Of a stretch of 64,000 nucleotides of DNA, positions 1 through 13,500 are shown piece by piece. The notes beneath the pieces were generated by a model, which saw nothing but the letters and a program-made list of their open reading frames with translations, had not been told where the DNA came from and ran no database searches. The stretch's first letter is position 1; every line of letters begins with the position of its first letter. The translations under genes and the position numbers were made by a program. Source of the stretch: Chionis minor (Eukaryota; Chordata; Aves; Charadriiformes; Chionididae); assembly GCA_013398295.1 (NCBI GenBank), contig VZSF01004846.1, positions 186,001 through 250,000 on the forward strand, in the 5' to 3' direction.

Positions 1-2075
1 TGTGAGCACACAGGCATCAGAAACTCCATGTTACAGTTACTGGACTCTTTTCTGTTACCACTTTATGTAAGCACCATAAGTGAGTAACAACTTCCTATGA
101 AGGGACACATGCATTTGTTTCACTCACCGCTGTCTGACATTTCAAATTAGTGGACAGTCACAGCAGACATGTCAGAAACCCAGTAAGGTTATGGCTTGAC
201 TGGTTTACACAGCCATGTTACAACTAATTTGCCTCGTGATTGCTCCACCACATGCACGGGGAAAGGCTAGCAGAAGCAGCCTTCTGTGTGCCACTCATAT
301 TAAGCATAAGTAAATTAAAATATAAGTGGCTTTTCCTGGCCCCTGTCCATCTGCAGCATAATGACTTGGACAGTAAAAATGGCAAGATCGAGATGGCTAC
401 AATAATCTGAAAATCTGAAGTCGAAGCACTTCCATCTGAAGTGGCAATAGAAGTCACGGTGTCACGAGCTCAAGAGACTGAAAGACCTGGTGCACAAACT
501 CACCATCCATCAGCACAGAGTTTTAATTACAGCTATTCTAAAAAACCCTGTGAGAGTAACCATGACATGAAAGACAGCAAATATAACAATTCTATTTAAA
601 AAAAAGACAAAGGAAATGATCTGAACTATTGCCATTCATCTGATATAGTTCGGGCATAAGAACGGCAGGTTCAGAAGAGGCTCTGCAGAACAGGATCGTT
701 AGTACCATGAAGTTAAATAGCTCACCAAGAGCAGATTGTGCTGGGTAACTCACATTTGGAGAGGTCTTACCCTTTCTCATATTTATGTACCTGCTATCTT
801 ACCTCATATGAGATAATTTGGGAAAACAACAGCTGACAGTGGATTGTGTTGAAATGGGAAGTGAGGCTTGTGACGGGTTTCTAAAAGTGTTTGCTTCTAA
901 GACTGTCAACTGTGTAATATTTTCATTAAAGATCTTGGCACAGAAAAAGATGTGGATACTAATAAAATATGCTCAAAGTGAGGCGCTGTCGGTCCAGAGA
1001 AAGAAATATAGACAAGAAGCCAAATCATCTTTATAGCCGGAGTAAACTAACTGTGACACTAACTAATTGACACTGTGTAGTGTCAATTCCTGCACTTAGC
1101 AGAAGCTCTTGCTGTTAGGTTGTCTTCCGAGGCCCCGTGGTTTGGAAAGGACAGAAAATGGTGTATTAATGGCTCACGAGATGATTGAGAACCCGCTTGC
1201 TGTTGTGGCTCTTAAAAAAGTTAGATATGGGCAAGAAGGGCTTCAGGAAAGATATTTCCAGAAGTGAGAGAGACACCCAGTGGCCTTGTCCAAAACACTT
1301 CAGAGTCCACCTGGACTGCCTCGTACAGCTGTGGTCGCCCCTGTTGAAGTAAGTTGTGTTCAAACCGGCAGGTTTGGAAAACAGCTCCCAGGCCGATCGG
1401 AGCAATGGGGAGCCCCGGTACATGAGAGGACACCAGGAGATCCCAGTTGGGTTTAGTCCAGCAGGAGAGGTTGTGGCTGTCCTTTATACATCGGGCACGG
1501 ATAAAGAGCCTGGTAGAGACCATCAGCAGAAGGATGAATCCGTGATTCATCTCAGAAACCAGAAATGGATCGTTAGTCCTGGAGACGTGAGAGTCTAGAC
1601 AAAGCCTTCTGCTAGCACCCACGGGGAGAGAAGAAAACCTAAATTGCCCTTAAAGTGGAGTTTGAAAACCTAATGGTAAAAAAGATGGCGTAGGTTGACT
1701 ACGTGTGACAGCAGAGCGCTGGCCTCAGGCGCAGAGGCCTCGGCAGCCCAAGGACACAAGGGCAGAAGCCTCATAAATACTTTTACAGGTGGATCAGGTA
1801 CTTTGCTGAGGTTACAGAGAATAAAAGAAACCAAACGGTTGTGTCAGAGAGCGTAGCAGGAGTCTTTTGTTTGCAGGGTCAAGCCCTGTTGTTCAAGTCC
1901 CTCAGCTCAAAGGGCTGAGCCGGCCCCGTGCTGGGCCAGCACTGAAGTACTGCCGGCAGCCAAGAAGACCATAGGACACCTGTGATTTTTAGAAAAAAAC
2001 CCACCTCTTAGCTTTCAACCAGCTGAAGAAAACTGTATTTCTAGGGATGTGTTGACTAGAACAAAAGAGAAAAGG

Positions 2076-2093
2076 AAATAAATAAATAAATAA
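2076..2093. repeat. (AAAT)n microsatellite
   Basis: About four and a half AAAT units lie in CAVIN4 intron 1. The repeat is short and probably has no function. Confidence 0.8.
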
Positions 2094-3932
2094 TTTTTTA
2101 AAAGCAGCTGTTGGGCCATTTCTGTGTTCCTAAAATGAAACAGGTTGCATATTTTGCAGGACCGTGTTCATAGCAGATGGTAAACTTGCAACTTGACACT
2201 CCATCAATGGATCCAGGGTAACTGGAGTCCCCAGACCTGTTCCTTTGTGGTGATCCTCACAAGGGACAGGCAGTCGTCTTCTCAGGGCTGCTGTTGATTT
2301 CCTCCTCCTGTTCACATTGGGTGGTGGAAACAATGGATGTTAATTTACATTTGCACTGGATGCAGTTCTTCAGGCCTTTGTTTGTGGTTGGCCTGCAAGC
2401 TAGCAGAGGAGCGTAGCTCCGCCACGGGCCTCTCGTCGTTCCTCTTCCCCATGGTCCCAGAGGCTGCCTGGAGTGACTTATGGACAGGAGCTGTGGCCAG
2501 CTGCTGGGGGCACACACGTATCTTCAGTGATGCCCTTCATGCCTGAGGCCCAGCTTCAGGAATGGACTTGGGTCCGGGGACACGCAGTAGGGCTTTATGT
2601 TCTCAGCACTACTGAAGGTAGCTGAATCTTGCAGTTATTCCCTTAGGACAGGAATAAAGTTCATCAGAACAGCGCAGCCGCAGATGGGAAGGATATGTGA
2701 AGTCATCAGCAGCAAGTTCAGAGTTTGGGATAAGATCCATCTTGCCAGGTGTTAGACACCAGTAATGCAGACGTTTGTACATTTGGCCTGTGGGCTCCCT
2801 TCAGACGAGCAGAGAGAAATGTACGGAGCCTGATTCGCCTGACCTGTTGTAGACATCTACTTCTGGACACAGTTTCTGCTTCATGAGTACCAGTTTTCTC
2901 CATTGAGTTAATAGAGTCCAGAAGCGAGTTCATATGGAGACACAGCTGCTTGGGCAGAGGAGTTCAGCAGCTCCTGGTGAATGGCTGAGTTTCTCTTGTA
3001 CTTGAGAGCACTTCCCTGCTCTAGCTAGCTTGCAAGAGCAGTCACCTTGTGACGAATGAACGACTCAAAACATTACCAAACATATTTTTTTGTCTTATCA
3101 CACCTTGTGATCGCTCTTTCTCCTCCGCTCACAAAGGGTTGGTATCTACAGACAAGCTGGAAGTGAGAAACTTCACCAGTTTGATTGCAAACCTGTGGGC
3201 TGACCTGCAGAACTATTCCCTAGGCTAGCCTCATGGAACAAGAGCAAAGCAAAGGAAGCATGAAGCTTCAATGTTCCCCCGGAGCTGCAGTAGTCCTTTT
3301 TATGCAGCATGTGGTGGCCTGGAGCCAAGGGCTTCTCCGAATGATGTGGTATAACTGGGTAACGCTTGCTCGTTGTCTGTAGCTTGCTGCTGTCAGATAA
3401 TGAGAGAATGAGCTGGGTTTCTTTATAGTCATTGTATGCTCCTGGATAAATTAATGAATTTCTGTCAGAAATTAAAGAAAAGGGATGCGTAGGCTTCACG
3501 AAAGATAACTGAGGGGGGTTGACTGTTCTGGCCGAGCTGCTTTTTCATTATGTAAAAATAATTCTAAATACCAGCAGCAGCACTTGGTCATAAAGTCCTA
3601 TGTGCTGAAGTGTTTATTCTCTATCTATTTTACTTGACAAAGTCCCTCAGGTGCCCTCTTAAAATAATGCTGTTTCTCTCTCATCTGAGCAGCTTTTTGG
3701 CTTGATGGCAGAGATTTTGAAATGGCATATTTACTGAAAAGAATGAAAAGATCGCTTGAGATTTGTGACTGTTAGGGTATGAGTAAAGGTACTGAATGAT
3801 TTGTAATTGGTTATTCATCAGTGGTTTCGTATTGATTTAGAGAACAATTTCAAGGAGATGTTTTAGTGATTTACCTCGGCTGCCGGTTTGAATAATAAAT
3901 CATTCATTTAACATGCAAATTCCTAGGATTTC

Positions 3933-3947
3933 TTTTTTTTTTTTTTT
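3933..3947. repeat. T15 homopolymer
   Basis: A run of 15 T in CAVIN4 intron 1, followed directly by A-rich sequence. Confidence 0.8.
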
Positions 3948-6900
3948 AAAAACATCGTGGCAATTTCCTGCCCATATGCTGCCAGTCATTTGCATCACCA
4001 GTTGTCATAGACACGGCAGCGGTGCCAGACCAGGCGCTGGGTGGCCTTCGACCATTTTGCTGCTTCATGCTCTGCTTCAGAATTGTCAGGTGATCACCAG
4101 CCCCATCTGTGCTTATGTTAATCATCACCTGCACCTTCCCTGTCACACATCCCCAGGCTGAAAGATCATTTGCCCTGGCCTTTTCCCTGCGCAACACAAT
4201 GACTCTGAGCGAGTTACGGAGTTTCATCTGTCTCTCCTCCCATCTTTTGCCGTGAGCAGTTTCTTTAGGAGCATTTTGAGTCTTGATTTTATAGATATAG
4301 ATATATGTAAAAATATGTAATTTTGTACGTATGATATATGATTTTTTAATATACATATATAATTTAATTATTCATTCAGTCATTCAGATTTTCTCTGCGA
4401 TCTTTTTTTTATTTTAAGAAGTTTTCTGCTAAGGTTTTAACTGAAATTAGATAACAGTTGCAAGCTGATAACAGTTGCCTTTATTAAAGCTTGTTAGAGT
4501 TGCACTTCAAAGCTATTTGAAAACAGGATGTAAAAATGTTTTATAGTGTTTCTAGCATATATTTACACATAAGACAATGTATTATCTTTTTTTTTTGCTC
4601 CTTGCCCGCTCTAGAAACTCAGTCTGGACTTCAAAATGCAAACCCAGAATATGTGCGTGAAAAACCATGAGAGGGCAAGGGGAATAAAGCTCTTCAACTT
4701 GCTACATTCATTAAAATGCCCTCATATCCCATTATTTTTTATTTTTAAATGGCATTATAATTAAATTATTACTGAAATTATCATTAAAAGTGTACTTAAA
4801 GCCAATCTATGGTCATGCAGTGACATTATGTCACTGCTTCGTCTAGTGAATCCGATGGGCTCTAAATTAGCAGCACACTGTTTTAATGAAAATAATACTA
4901 CTGCTGCTGTTAATTATTGATCCCATCTGTGCTTACAAAGATAAAGAGTGGAGATTTAGCTAATGCGTTGGGTGAGGGAATTTTTTTAATAACCCTTTTA
5001 GCTTTGCACAGCCCCCCTGACCTCGCTGAAGGCATGTCATTCCTCTTCCAGCAGCCCCCTTGGCTTCTTTGCTCCTTGCTGCGGCAGGGAGAGAGAAAGG
5101 TGCTATTAGAGCCGACCTGGTCTTTGCCAGGACACCACTGCAGCAAAATACCCGCGACATCGCTAAACAATTTGCTCTGCCATTTCCCTTCTTTCCCCGC
5201 CCAGAGATGAGAAGAACCTGACTGTGCAGGCAGGGTTATCAAGTAGGCACATTTTGAGACTGTCTCTTTTCCCCTGTAATTTTCAATTATCCGAGCATTG
5301 CCACCTCAAGAGTCTCATAACATTGATCAGGGGCATTGCCACACTAAAGATTATTTACCTATTGTTGTTAAGGTTTCTGGGAGGCGAAAAAGAGCCTGTG
5401 CCTTGTACTTTGCGTAGTTTAAGGAGCAGAGGCGTTAGCCTTCCTTCGTAAATGTCTTGCTATATCCTATGGGAAAAAAATACTACTGCTGTGATCCCTT
5501 CTTTGAGATCAGGAGACACCAGCAGTGCCTGCAAACTGGGCAGCACCCTCAGGCGCCAGTGCAGAACAGCCAGAGTTTTGGCAGGCAATGAAAAGTTTGT
5601 GCAGCAAAAGGCCTCTGTCCCTTTGAAAATTTTCTAATTGTGAATTAAATTGAAATGGCAGCAGAGGGAGAAAATGACAATGATGGAGTCAGATTGTCTT
5701 GGGAACCCAGTGTTAGAAACATCTGGGTTTCAGTCATCACTGTCCCCAGAGCCATCCATTCAAACCAGTGCCAGGCTGGCCGCCTTCATCAAAGTTGAGG
5801 TTTACTCATGTGTTTCCTTTGTATTCAGCCAGGCCCTTAAAAACACAAACTACTTTGGCTAGGCATATTTGAGTTACTCCAAAACTAGGAAAAGCCGAAG
5901 TTCAGGTTTAAAATGCTTTCTTAACAAATCTTCTGTGCCAGGGGCATCACCAGCGACTCCTGAATTGTGTGATTGTTCTGTTATGACGTTATACCTTTAA
6001 GTTTTGTTTGTTAAAGTTGTTTCTTAAGCAGTGGCTCTAACTAACCTTACAGTTTGTGGCCTCTGTTTTTCTCTCCCTGTCTGGCTGAACTGCAAAGGTC
6101 TCCAGGCTTTTCCCTTATCATTCAACCAATGCCTTTGGTCCCTCCTCTGCTACCACAGAACATTTCTCCTTCCAGACCTCATTTCCTTCCACTCACATGC
6201 ATTTTTCCAAAATATTTCCAGTTTGAGCAACACACCATCTAGTCTAACTCCTTTCTCCCCTCTTCCCTCCTTCGCCCATTCATAATGCACACCCCTCTTC
6301 TCAGCAACCCCATCACCTGCCAAAAATGTCAGGTCCAGGTCTACAGGCAAGGTAGCCGAGCCACTGACATCAGCTGGGAGAGAGACGGAATGACTCACAA
6401 CACAGCCAGCTCCTCAGCAGAGAGCTTATTTCTTCATGCCCAAGCACAGCTTCGTTCTCAAATCGGTGGAAAACTCCCCAGCGTTTCAGCATTAGTGGAG
6501 AGGCTGTGTAGGGGTGAGAAAGTGGGAGCTGTGTAATGTGAGCGTTACATGCCACACTGTGGTTTGTATCAAACCAAGATGACCTCCAAGTCAATCACTT
6601 AACATCGCTCATTTTCTGACTTTTTTCTTGGAGGAGAAGAAAAAAACATTTTGCTTTGAAAGGTCGGTTTCTGGTTCTGGCATGCGCGTATCTTTGGGGT
6701 TTGCTAGTAGACATAGAGGACACATCCTTGGTATTGTCCTTTGTATTAACCAATAGACAGACCGTATGACTGCACTTCCCTTTCCTCACGAAAACAGATA
6801 AAAAATACCCAGCTGTTTGGTATCGTCTTTTACTGTGAAATAACCTCCTCCTGTCCTCATTTTGTTTGAGCACTTACAAATTTAGCTTAGAGATCCTCCG

Positions 6901-8839
6901 TTACCTCCTGTGAGGTGGTGGTGGCAGATAAGAGTCCCTGCTAGCGAAACACTTCAGTAGAATTTTAACTAAAACCTTACAAGTAGCACCACCGATTGTT
7001 CAACTCCTTCTCACCCTCCCAGAAGACTGAGCTGCCCAGTCCTGCTATTTCCAGTCCCATCTGTTTTCGAGCCAAGAAGAAAGCCTAGTTTCAAGCCTAG
7101 TTTAGGGCTTTGTCCTGTGCAACTGAAATCAGTAGGTGTTTTGTCTTTGCTTTTAGTGAGTCTCTGAATAAGCTGGTAACTATATGCTTTGATCCCATCA
7201 ATTTCCCACCTGTTGCTAAAATTTACCATTCCTGCTTTTGGAAGGATGAGCTCCTACTTTCTCCCTACCCCACTGATATCTAGTGATAACAAGAAATGAG
7301 GAGGGGCAGGAGAGAGAAAGAAAGCAGATGAGAAAGCTTTCCCACTGAGCCTAAATCAACGTATTTTTATTACTGAACGTCCCCTATCGTGCTAGCCAGT
7401 TTCACTGATACTTTCGACTTTGGTAACGTCTTCCATCCTGAGAGTACATAGAAACTCACACTAATTTTTAGGCTTGCTACATTCGATTCTGCAAGATGTG
7501 TGCAGAAACCAAGGAAAAAGAGAAACTTAGAGATTTGGCAAAGATCATTCTCAGAGTCTGCAGCCAAATGAAAAATGTTCCTCAGGACCTGCAGCTCTAG
7601 TCTCTGTGTCTTTTCTTCATCTCAAATGTTATTGTTAAAGTCTTAATTCTAACACTTGTCTGAAAGTTAAAGCCCTCTCTTCTTCAGGTAATAAACTACA
7701 AAGCTAAGTATAATAAAAATCTGGCAAATAATTGACCAAAAGTATAGAAAAATTTGTTATTCTTCCAAAGGAAGACAGCTTAAATATTGCAGAGAAAATA
7801 GTCTCTCTGCCTTCTTTCTTTTGAAAAAGTAATCTTCATATGAAGAGCATACCCTATTCACTATATTGTATTCATTTCTGTATGTACTGGAGTTTCAGAA
7901 TAGTCATTCTGGAGACATTTTTGTTACCATTTCAGCTGAAGGAGTGGGCTGTAATTTACAAACATTGAGGAATTATTATCCAGCTGTGTTTTAGTTCATT
8001 TTCAGAAAAGAAGGGATTATGTTTCTGTATAGAAGTCTTTATATAATTAATGTTAATTTGCACATGTTAATGAAGATGATTATTAGCAAAGCATTGTAGT
8101 TTTGTTCCTGCTGATTTTGACAGATGAGTTGAATAACATTCTGCTATAATCATAACATAACTCGTCCCTATTTTTTCTAAGCATTAACAACTAGTTTACT
8201 AGAGGGTTCTTCATGAAGCTGAGGCATGATGACAGACTCTTAAGTGAGCTTTATCTGCCAAATAGCTTAATGTATTTTATTTTACATATTGCTAGTACTC
8301 TGTAAAATAACATTAAACATGACTTGCTACTAATGAGTTACTGTGAAAAATGACAGACATCTTTTTGGATGGAAATCAGTTCACAGCAAAATAGTCAGTA
8401 AGACTGACCCATCCTTCACGGGTTCACAACTTCTATTATCTCTCCTATTTTCTGCATTAAGGTAATAATACTAAGGACAGAGCCCAGACACTGTCACGCC
8501 TCAGAAATCAGCTGAAGTAGTTAGTACTAATGGGAAACAGCTTACAGAAGTTTCATCCAGCTGTCGGACCTGCCTGCACCCTAAAGGGCTGCTCCTCTTG
8601 GGAGAAGGGCACATGCACGTGCACACAAATAGTAGGGAAGAAGGAGCTGGCATTGTCCACCTCATACACCTCCTACGAGTTATGGGGTTTCTACCCAGCA
8701 CACACAGAAGTCTGAGACACTATTTGTACTGTCCATGCAGACAGCAGTCTTCAGATCAGTGGATCAGCTCTCTAAGGAGATCCTCCCCGTTCAGAGAAAT
8801 CGTACTACTGAACACTTCCATTACCATAAGTGTTTTTCC

Positions 8840-8856
8840 TTTTTTTTTTTTTTTTT
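8840..8856. repeat. T17 homopolymer
   Basis: A run of 17 T in CAVIN4 intron 1. The exact length is prone to sequencing error. Confidence 0.8.
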
Positions 8857-9843
8857 GGCACAACCTTAACCACTAAGTGCTTCTTGGTAAATTATTTACT
8901 GTGGACAGCTTTTGGAAGTCTTTTGTGTTTCTTCAAGTTTTGAGTCTCTAGCAGTGTTTTTTTGGAGGGAGGGGCTACATACATTCCCAGTGCTAAGATA
9001 GCTAGGACAGCCACCACTTCCAAGCATGCAGCTAATTGGTATCATACGTAAAATATTAATATCTAATACCACATGTTCAAACAGGTCACCTAACTCACCA
9101 CAGGAGACAGAGGTGCTGGCTCTGGGTCATTCATGTTTTTCCAAACGGAACAAGTCAAGTTCAGCTCAGCAATGATGCAGGAGCCGGGAGAATCATATGG
9201 AACTGGATTTAGCAAATAACATCTCATTCCTTTAGTGACTTTGTCCCTTTGTGGAGCCAGCACATCTAAGTTAATGTGTTGGGGTTCATTCCCTTCTGGG
9301 CAGCAACAGAAATGTTTGCTAAGTTCCAATTCGTCAAACACGTGCAATTGCCTTGGTGACATAAAAGGCTGAAGCTACTGTTGTCATTCAGGCACTCATC
9401 TGGAAGAGTGCACAGCTAGCACAAGCACAGGAACCTGTTTTGTCTATAGGCTATCTATTTTTATTGGTGAGGAATAAGGGATCTAGGTCCAACCTCTGAA
9501 AAGCAGATCAGCTTCAAAAAAAACCCCATGAACTAGACAAACCAGCTCTGAAAACCATTAGGGCCCAGTAAACACAGGGCCATGGCACTCATTAGTTTCA
9601 GGTAGAACCATGCTGACAAGAAATTTTTAAGCAGGTATGACGTCTTTACAGAACTTGGCAAAGGTTTCTTCTGCCATTTGTATTCTGTATAGATCACATA
9701 CGATGGTACAAGCCTACTTTACTTTGTTAGAATATTGTATTTCACTTAGCATTAATTGACTACAAGCCAACAAACAAAATGCTTGAATCACCATCCTTTT
9801 AAAACACGCATGCTGGAGGATGACTCTGTGCTTTCCTTCACAG

Positions 9844-10503
9844 GAGGAAACGGAGTGTCCTTCATCTCTCTCTGTTATCAAAGAGACGACACCAGGTGAA
9901 ACTCTAGAGGATGATTTCTTCCCACCTGATGACCTGTCCTCTGATGAAGAATATTATATTGAAGAAAGCAAAGCAACCCAGTTCAAGAAATCAGGCATGA
10001 GGCGCATAGATGACATCAAAAAGGCATTTTCGAGGGAAAATATCCAAAAGACGAGACAAGATTTTGGCAAGAAGGTAAACAGGCTTCGAACTAGAATAGT
10101 GACCCCTGAGAGGAGAGAGAGGATCAGGCAGTCAGGAGAGAGACTGAAACAATCTGGGATAAGGATCAAGAAAACCATTTCACAAGCTGCCCCGACAAAG
10201 GAGACGTTCAAGATCCATAAAAAAAATAAAGAACGAACAGGAGCCGAAGGTCAAGAGGGGATCCAGGAAGCCGGCACGCACATCGCCTCTGAGCTCGCAG
10301 CAGCAGCAGAGCCCTTCACTGAAGAAATCTCTTACACAGAAGTGATCACTAAGGTAAAGAAAGACAAGAACAGTGCAACAAAAGGTGCTTCACAACCGAC
10401 GGAAAAAGGAGTGACAATCCCAGAAGTTGTTCTTAAGCAGGAAGGAAAAGAAGGAGGAGGAGGCGATGATGTCCCTTTGCTAGACTTAAAGCAATCAGCA
10501 TAA
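9844..10503 (+). CDS. CAVIN4: CAVIN4 (MURC) terminal coding exon
   Basis: Cavin-4 is the muscle-restricted member of the cavin coat complex that shapes caveolae with caveolin-3. This exon supplies 219 residues and a TAA stop. Family marks, in order, are a CPSSLSV start, an acidic stretch with DLSSDEEYY, a basic helix with KKAFSREN and RTRIVTPERRER, a QSGER-type repeat block, and a LLDLK end matching the CAVIN4 C terminus. CAVIN1 and CAVIN2 lack the DLSSDEEYY and LLDLK marks as I know them. I start the exon at 9844 because acceptor ttcacag ends at 9843; the ATG at 9820 lies in the intron. The C-terminal third is low complexity, with AAAA and GGGG runs. The QSGER block (10126-10176) has about two units, where I recall three in human. 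The frame is intact. Exon 1 is outside the window. Confidence 0.93.
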   Translation, partial: EETECPSSLSVIKETTPGETLEDDFFPPDDLSSDEEYYIEESKATQFKKSGMRRIDDIKKAFSRENIQKTRQDFGKKVNRLRTRIVTPERRERIRQSGERLKQSGIRIKKTISQAAPTKETFKIHKKNKERTGAEGQEGIQEAGTHIASELAAAAEPFTEEISYTEVITKVKKDKNSATKGASQPTEKGVTIPEVVLKQEGKEGGGGDDVPLLDLKQSA

Positions 10504-13500
10504 GGAATCAATTAGCAAACACACCGTACTGTCCTTATTGAACAAGAGATAACACAGTATGTATTCACTCCGCTTTAGAAAAATGTGTGAACTTGTGTTA
10601 TATCCCAAAGCAAGTGTTGGTGGTGTTCTATTATTTACACGGGTGTCTGTAGTGTCGTCTTCCTGACAAAAGCCAAGCCATGCAAACTGAATGAAGGGGC
10701 TCCCCCTCTGTCTTGCAGTGTGCCGGTAGCCACCATTAACCCAACTGGAACTCGCACGTCAAAGGGAGATGGAAATCTGCTGTATTTTCAAGATTGATTT
10801 AGCAGTCATTTAGCAGCCTAATCACTCTCCTTAGTTTTATGCGCAGTAGTATAAAAATTATTTCCATTATCTTAAACCAACTCCTCTAATCAGAAAACAA
10901 CAGCAAAGCTATTACTTGATATTAGCAAAAGGAAGAACTGTGAAAAATGTCCATTCAGGCATGCAAATCTTTTCATTTAAGGGCCCTCACTGAAAGAGCA
11001 GAAAGAGGAAATTCCTGCTTCATCCAGGGTGTGACAAAATGTAGCGGGAATGACAGGGTCTTCAGTAAATTGTGTTTCTTCTCAGTGGAAAAGTGAAGCC
11101 CCTGAAATGACTAAAGATTATTTCCAGAGGTCTGGAAGAGGAAGGCTTGTTGTATGTAAGCAATGCATTTTCTGCACTTATGGAGTAAGAATAGAAAAGC
11201 AGAAGATGCATTAAATATGGAATAGCAGGAAGGAAAGAGAATGAGGTATCGTCTTCATGTTTTGGAAAGATGTGATTGTGAGAAAGGGTATGAAGCAGTA
11301 AAAAAGGATTAAGATTAATGCATGGGTTCTGGATAAGTAGATTAAAAAAACAGAATATCGCAACTAAATTTTCCTTGAGATCTTTTAAAGAATTTTTACG
11401 CTATCCAGAGGATCATAGGGCTCATGAACATAACTGACCAGACAAAGGAATTGTTTTGTTTTCCATTCTCTGTGTTTTTTCTGAGCTTCACTGCAATTAA
11501 ATCTGTTCTGCAAAGCCGCTGAAGTACAGGGCCAATCCATAACCCAATTCTTTGTTTCCTATCATCATCGTTATCGACCAGCCACAGCCTCAGGGATTAT
11601 GAGACAGATACCCTTTGGAGTATGGAATGCTGTTTATTTGCAACACTCAGGAGCCAGTGCCCTGACATCAGATATGTTTGTAAACACAACCGCTAGGCTG
11701 ACATGGGGTGCAGGACTGTATTGCTGTCTTCATTCTTAAATGGAGTTGCCTTCAAAGCACTTATCTAAAGCAATGTTAGTCATTACTATCTGCGTGAAAC
11801 TTGTACAATATTGCCAAAAGCTGTATGATTGTATTTAATATCTCAGATTCATTTTAACAGCAGAGCATAACTTGGTTATCTATATACATTGTTTGAGGAC
11901 TCCCAGCTAATTGTTAATCTATAATTTAAATATAATTAGTTTGATTTCAAATATTCTGCCTGCCAGTTCTTTCATTTAGCCTGGTGTACATCCCATTTGA
12001 AGTGAAATGGCTTTAGCAATCGTAACTAGGGAACACTGGTTGGGGAAGGTCAATGTTACACTATGTCAATGACATTTCAAATCAAATTAATGCTGTCAGG
12101 TTGGAAGCAGCAACTCCACTGGATGGAAGGGCAGGATAGTATTTTCTGGAACCAGGAGACTGTGTGTTCTTCTTCCAGCTCTGTATGACACTGTAGCTAT
12201 CTTCAGTGAAATACCGTATGATTTGTCTGGTTCTTCTGTTAATATGGCCTGCATTCTGTTCTGCAAGATTTGACATTTTCCTAAACTGACAAACAGGGTT
12301 TAGTTATGGAAATGAAAATGTCAAAGTTCAAAGAAGCTATTTCTTTGCATTTTATACAGCAGAACACTGAGTGCCTGAACATAATTGCCTATAGATTTTC
12401 TTTATATAGCATTTAATTTTCTCATTTTACTTGACAAAGAAAGGAAGTGATGCAGTTTCCATGGAGCTTATCACGTAGCACCGCAGATAACCTCTATCAA
12501 ATACATATTTTTTAATGTTTACTTCTAACTTCAATTGTTCAGAGGATGATTTGTTCTCATAGCAAGTAGTCAATTCTTCAAGTGTACAAAGTACTTCAAT
12601 GTACATCATTCATTTTAAGTTATTATCAGTGTAACTGACTTAAATTTAACATGTATCAAGAGATCAAAGTTAATTTACTCCATATCCCCCCGTACAGGTA
12701 GGGGAATGGGGAGAACACCATGGTTTACAACCTCATTTTCTAGACAACAGCACAGCCTTTTGCTGCTTGAAGTCCCCCTTATCTTTTTCATCGTTTCCAA
12801 GAGCAATGATCTTGAAGCCCAACCCTTCACCCTTCTGGGAAACAGAATTCTCAATGAAGCCAGTTGATGTACAGCTGTACTGCAGGGCGGTTTGCTGTGT
12901 ATTTTTTGAACAGCTGGTTTCACTTGGTAAGATAATCTCATCGGCACTACGTGTGAAACAAATGCTGCTCCTGGCTCAGTGGGAGAAAGGGACCCTGTCC
13001 CTGTATGCTCTGTTTTCCAAGAAGAAATCTGGCACTTTCTGCTTAATTGTGGGTGGGAGTGTGAATTTCAAACTTCCTCATGGGAAGAGCCCTGCACTTG
13101 CTAACTGCAGAGTAAAACTGGTTATGGGAAAGGATGAACAACTTTCCCAGATGCCAGCTGAAAAGAAATTGAAGTGTTCATACATAACCGGAAAGAATTT
13201 ACAAGGAGAAAAAACGTGATTAACAAAGCAGTCACTGCAAGTCCTTCATTCATAACATCCAACGGCAATATCTTTTGCTTTGAATTTGTGCTAGTGAAAA
13301 CAGCCGATAGCTGTCCAGCTATCAAAAGAGATGTAGGAATCACCTTTCAATTACAGGGTAGACAGCAACGGTGGTAACACACAAAAATAACTTCAATCAC
13401 TTCAAGTGAATATAGTCCCAGAAATGGCCTGTGTGCCTTCTACTTTTTTTTTTTTTTTTTTACCTGAACTGATGCAAAATACAGAATAAAAAGCCATTAA

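Larger units (their letters stand above)
1..9843 (+). other. CAVIN4 intron 1 (3' part), no coding exon seen
   Basis: This stretch lies upstream of the CAVIN4 terminal exon and ends in a good acceptor, a pyrimidine tract followed by ttcacag at 9837-9843. CAVIN4 exon 1 encodes the N-terminal coiled-coil half of the protein and should give an open frame of more than 100 codons. No frame here resembles it, so exon 1 is inferred to lie left of position 1. The open frames present (up to 133 codons) look like chance. Simple features are an AAAT run at 2076-2093, T15 at 3933-3947, T17 at 8840-8856 and AT-rich DNA near 4280-4370 and 4730-4910. I recognise no mobile element. Regulatory elements may be present but cannot be shown from one sequence. 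Confidence 0.7.

Noticed and set aside
1221..1622. 133-codon - strand frame overlapping an 80-codon + strand frame
   Set aside because: Mutual shadow frames in a GC-richer patch, with no family match.
9090..9362. 90-codon - strand frame in CAVIN4 intron 1 ending at a gtgagt that looks like a donor
   Set aside because: The protein matches nothing I know and the acceptor side is not convincing. A lone GTGAGT is expected by chance.
12767..13219. 150-codon + strand open frame between CAVIN4 and the dynein gene
   Set aside because: No recognisable domain, no splice or promoter context, and frames of this size arise elsewhere in the window by chance. It probably lies in UTR or intergenic DNA.
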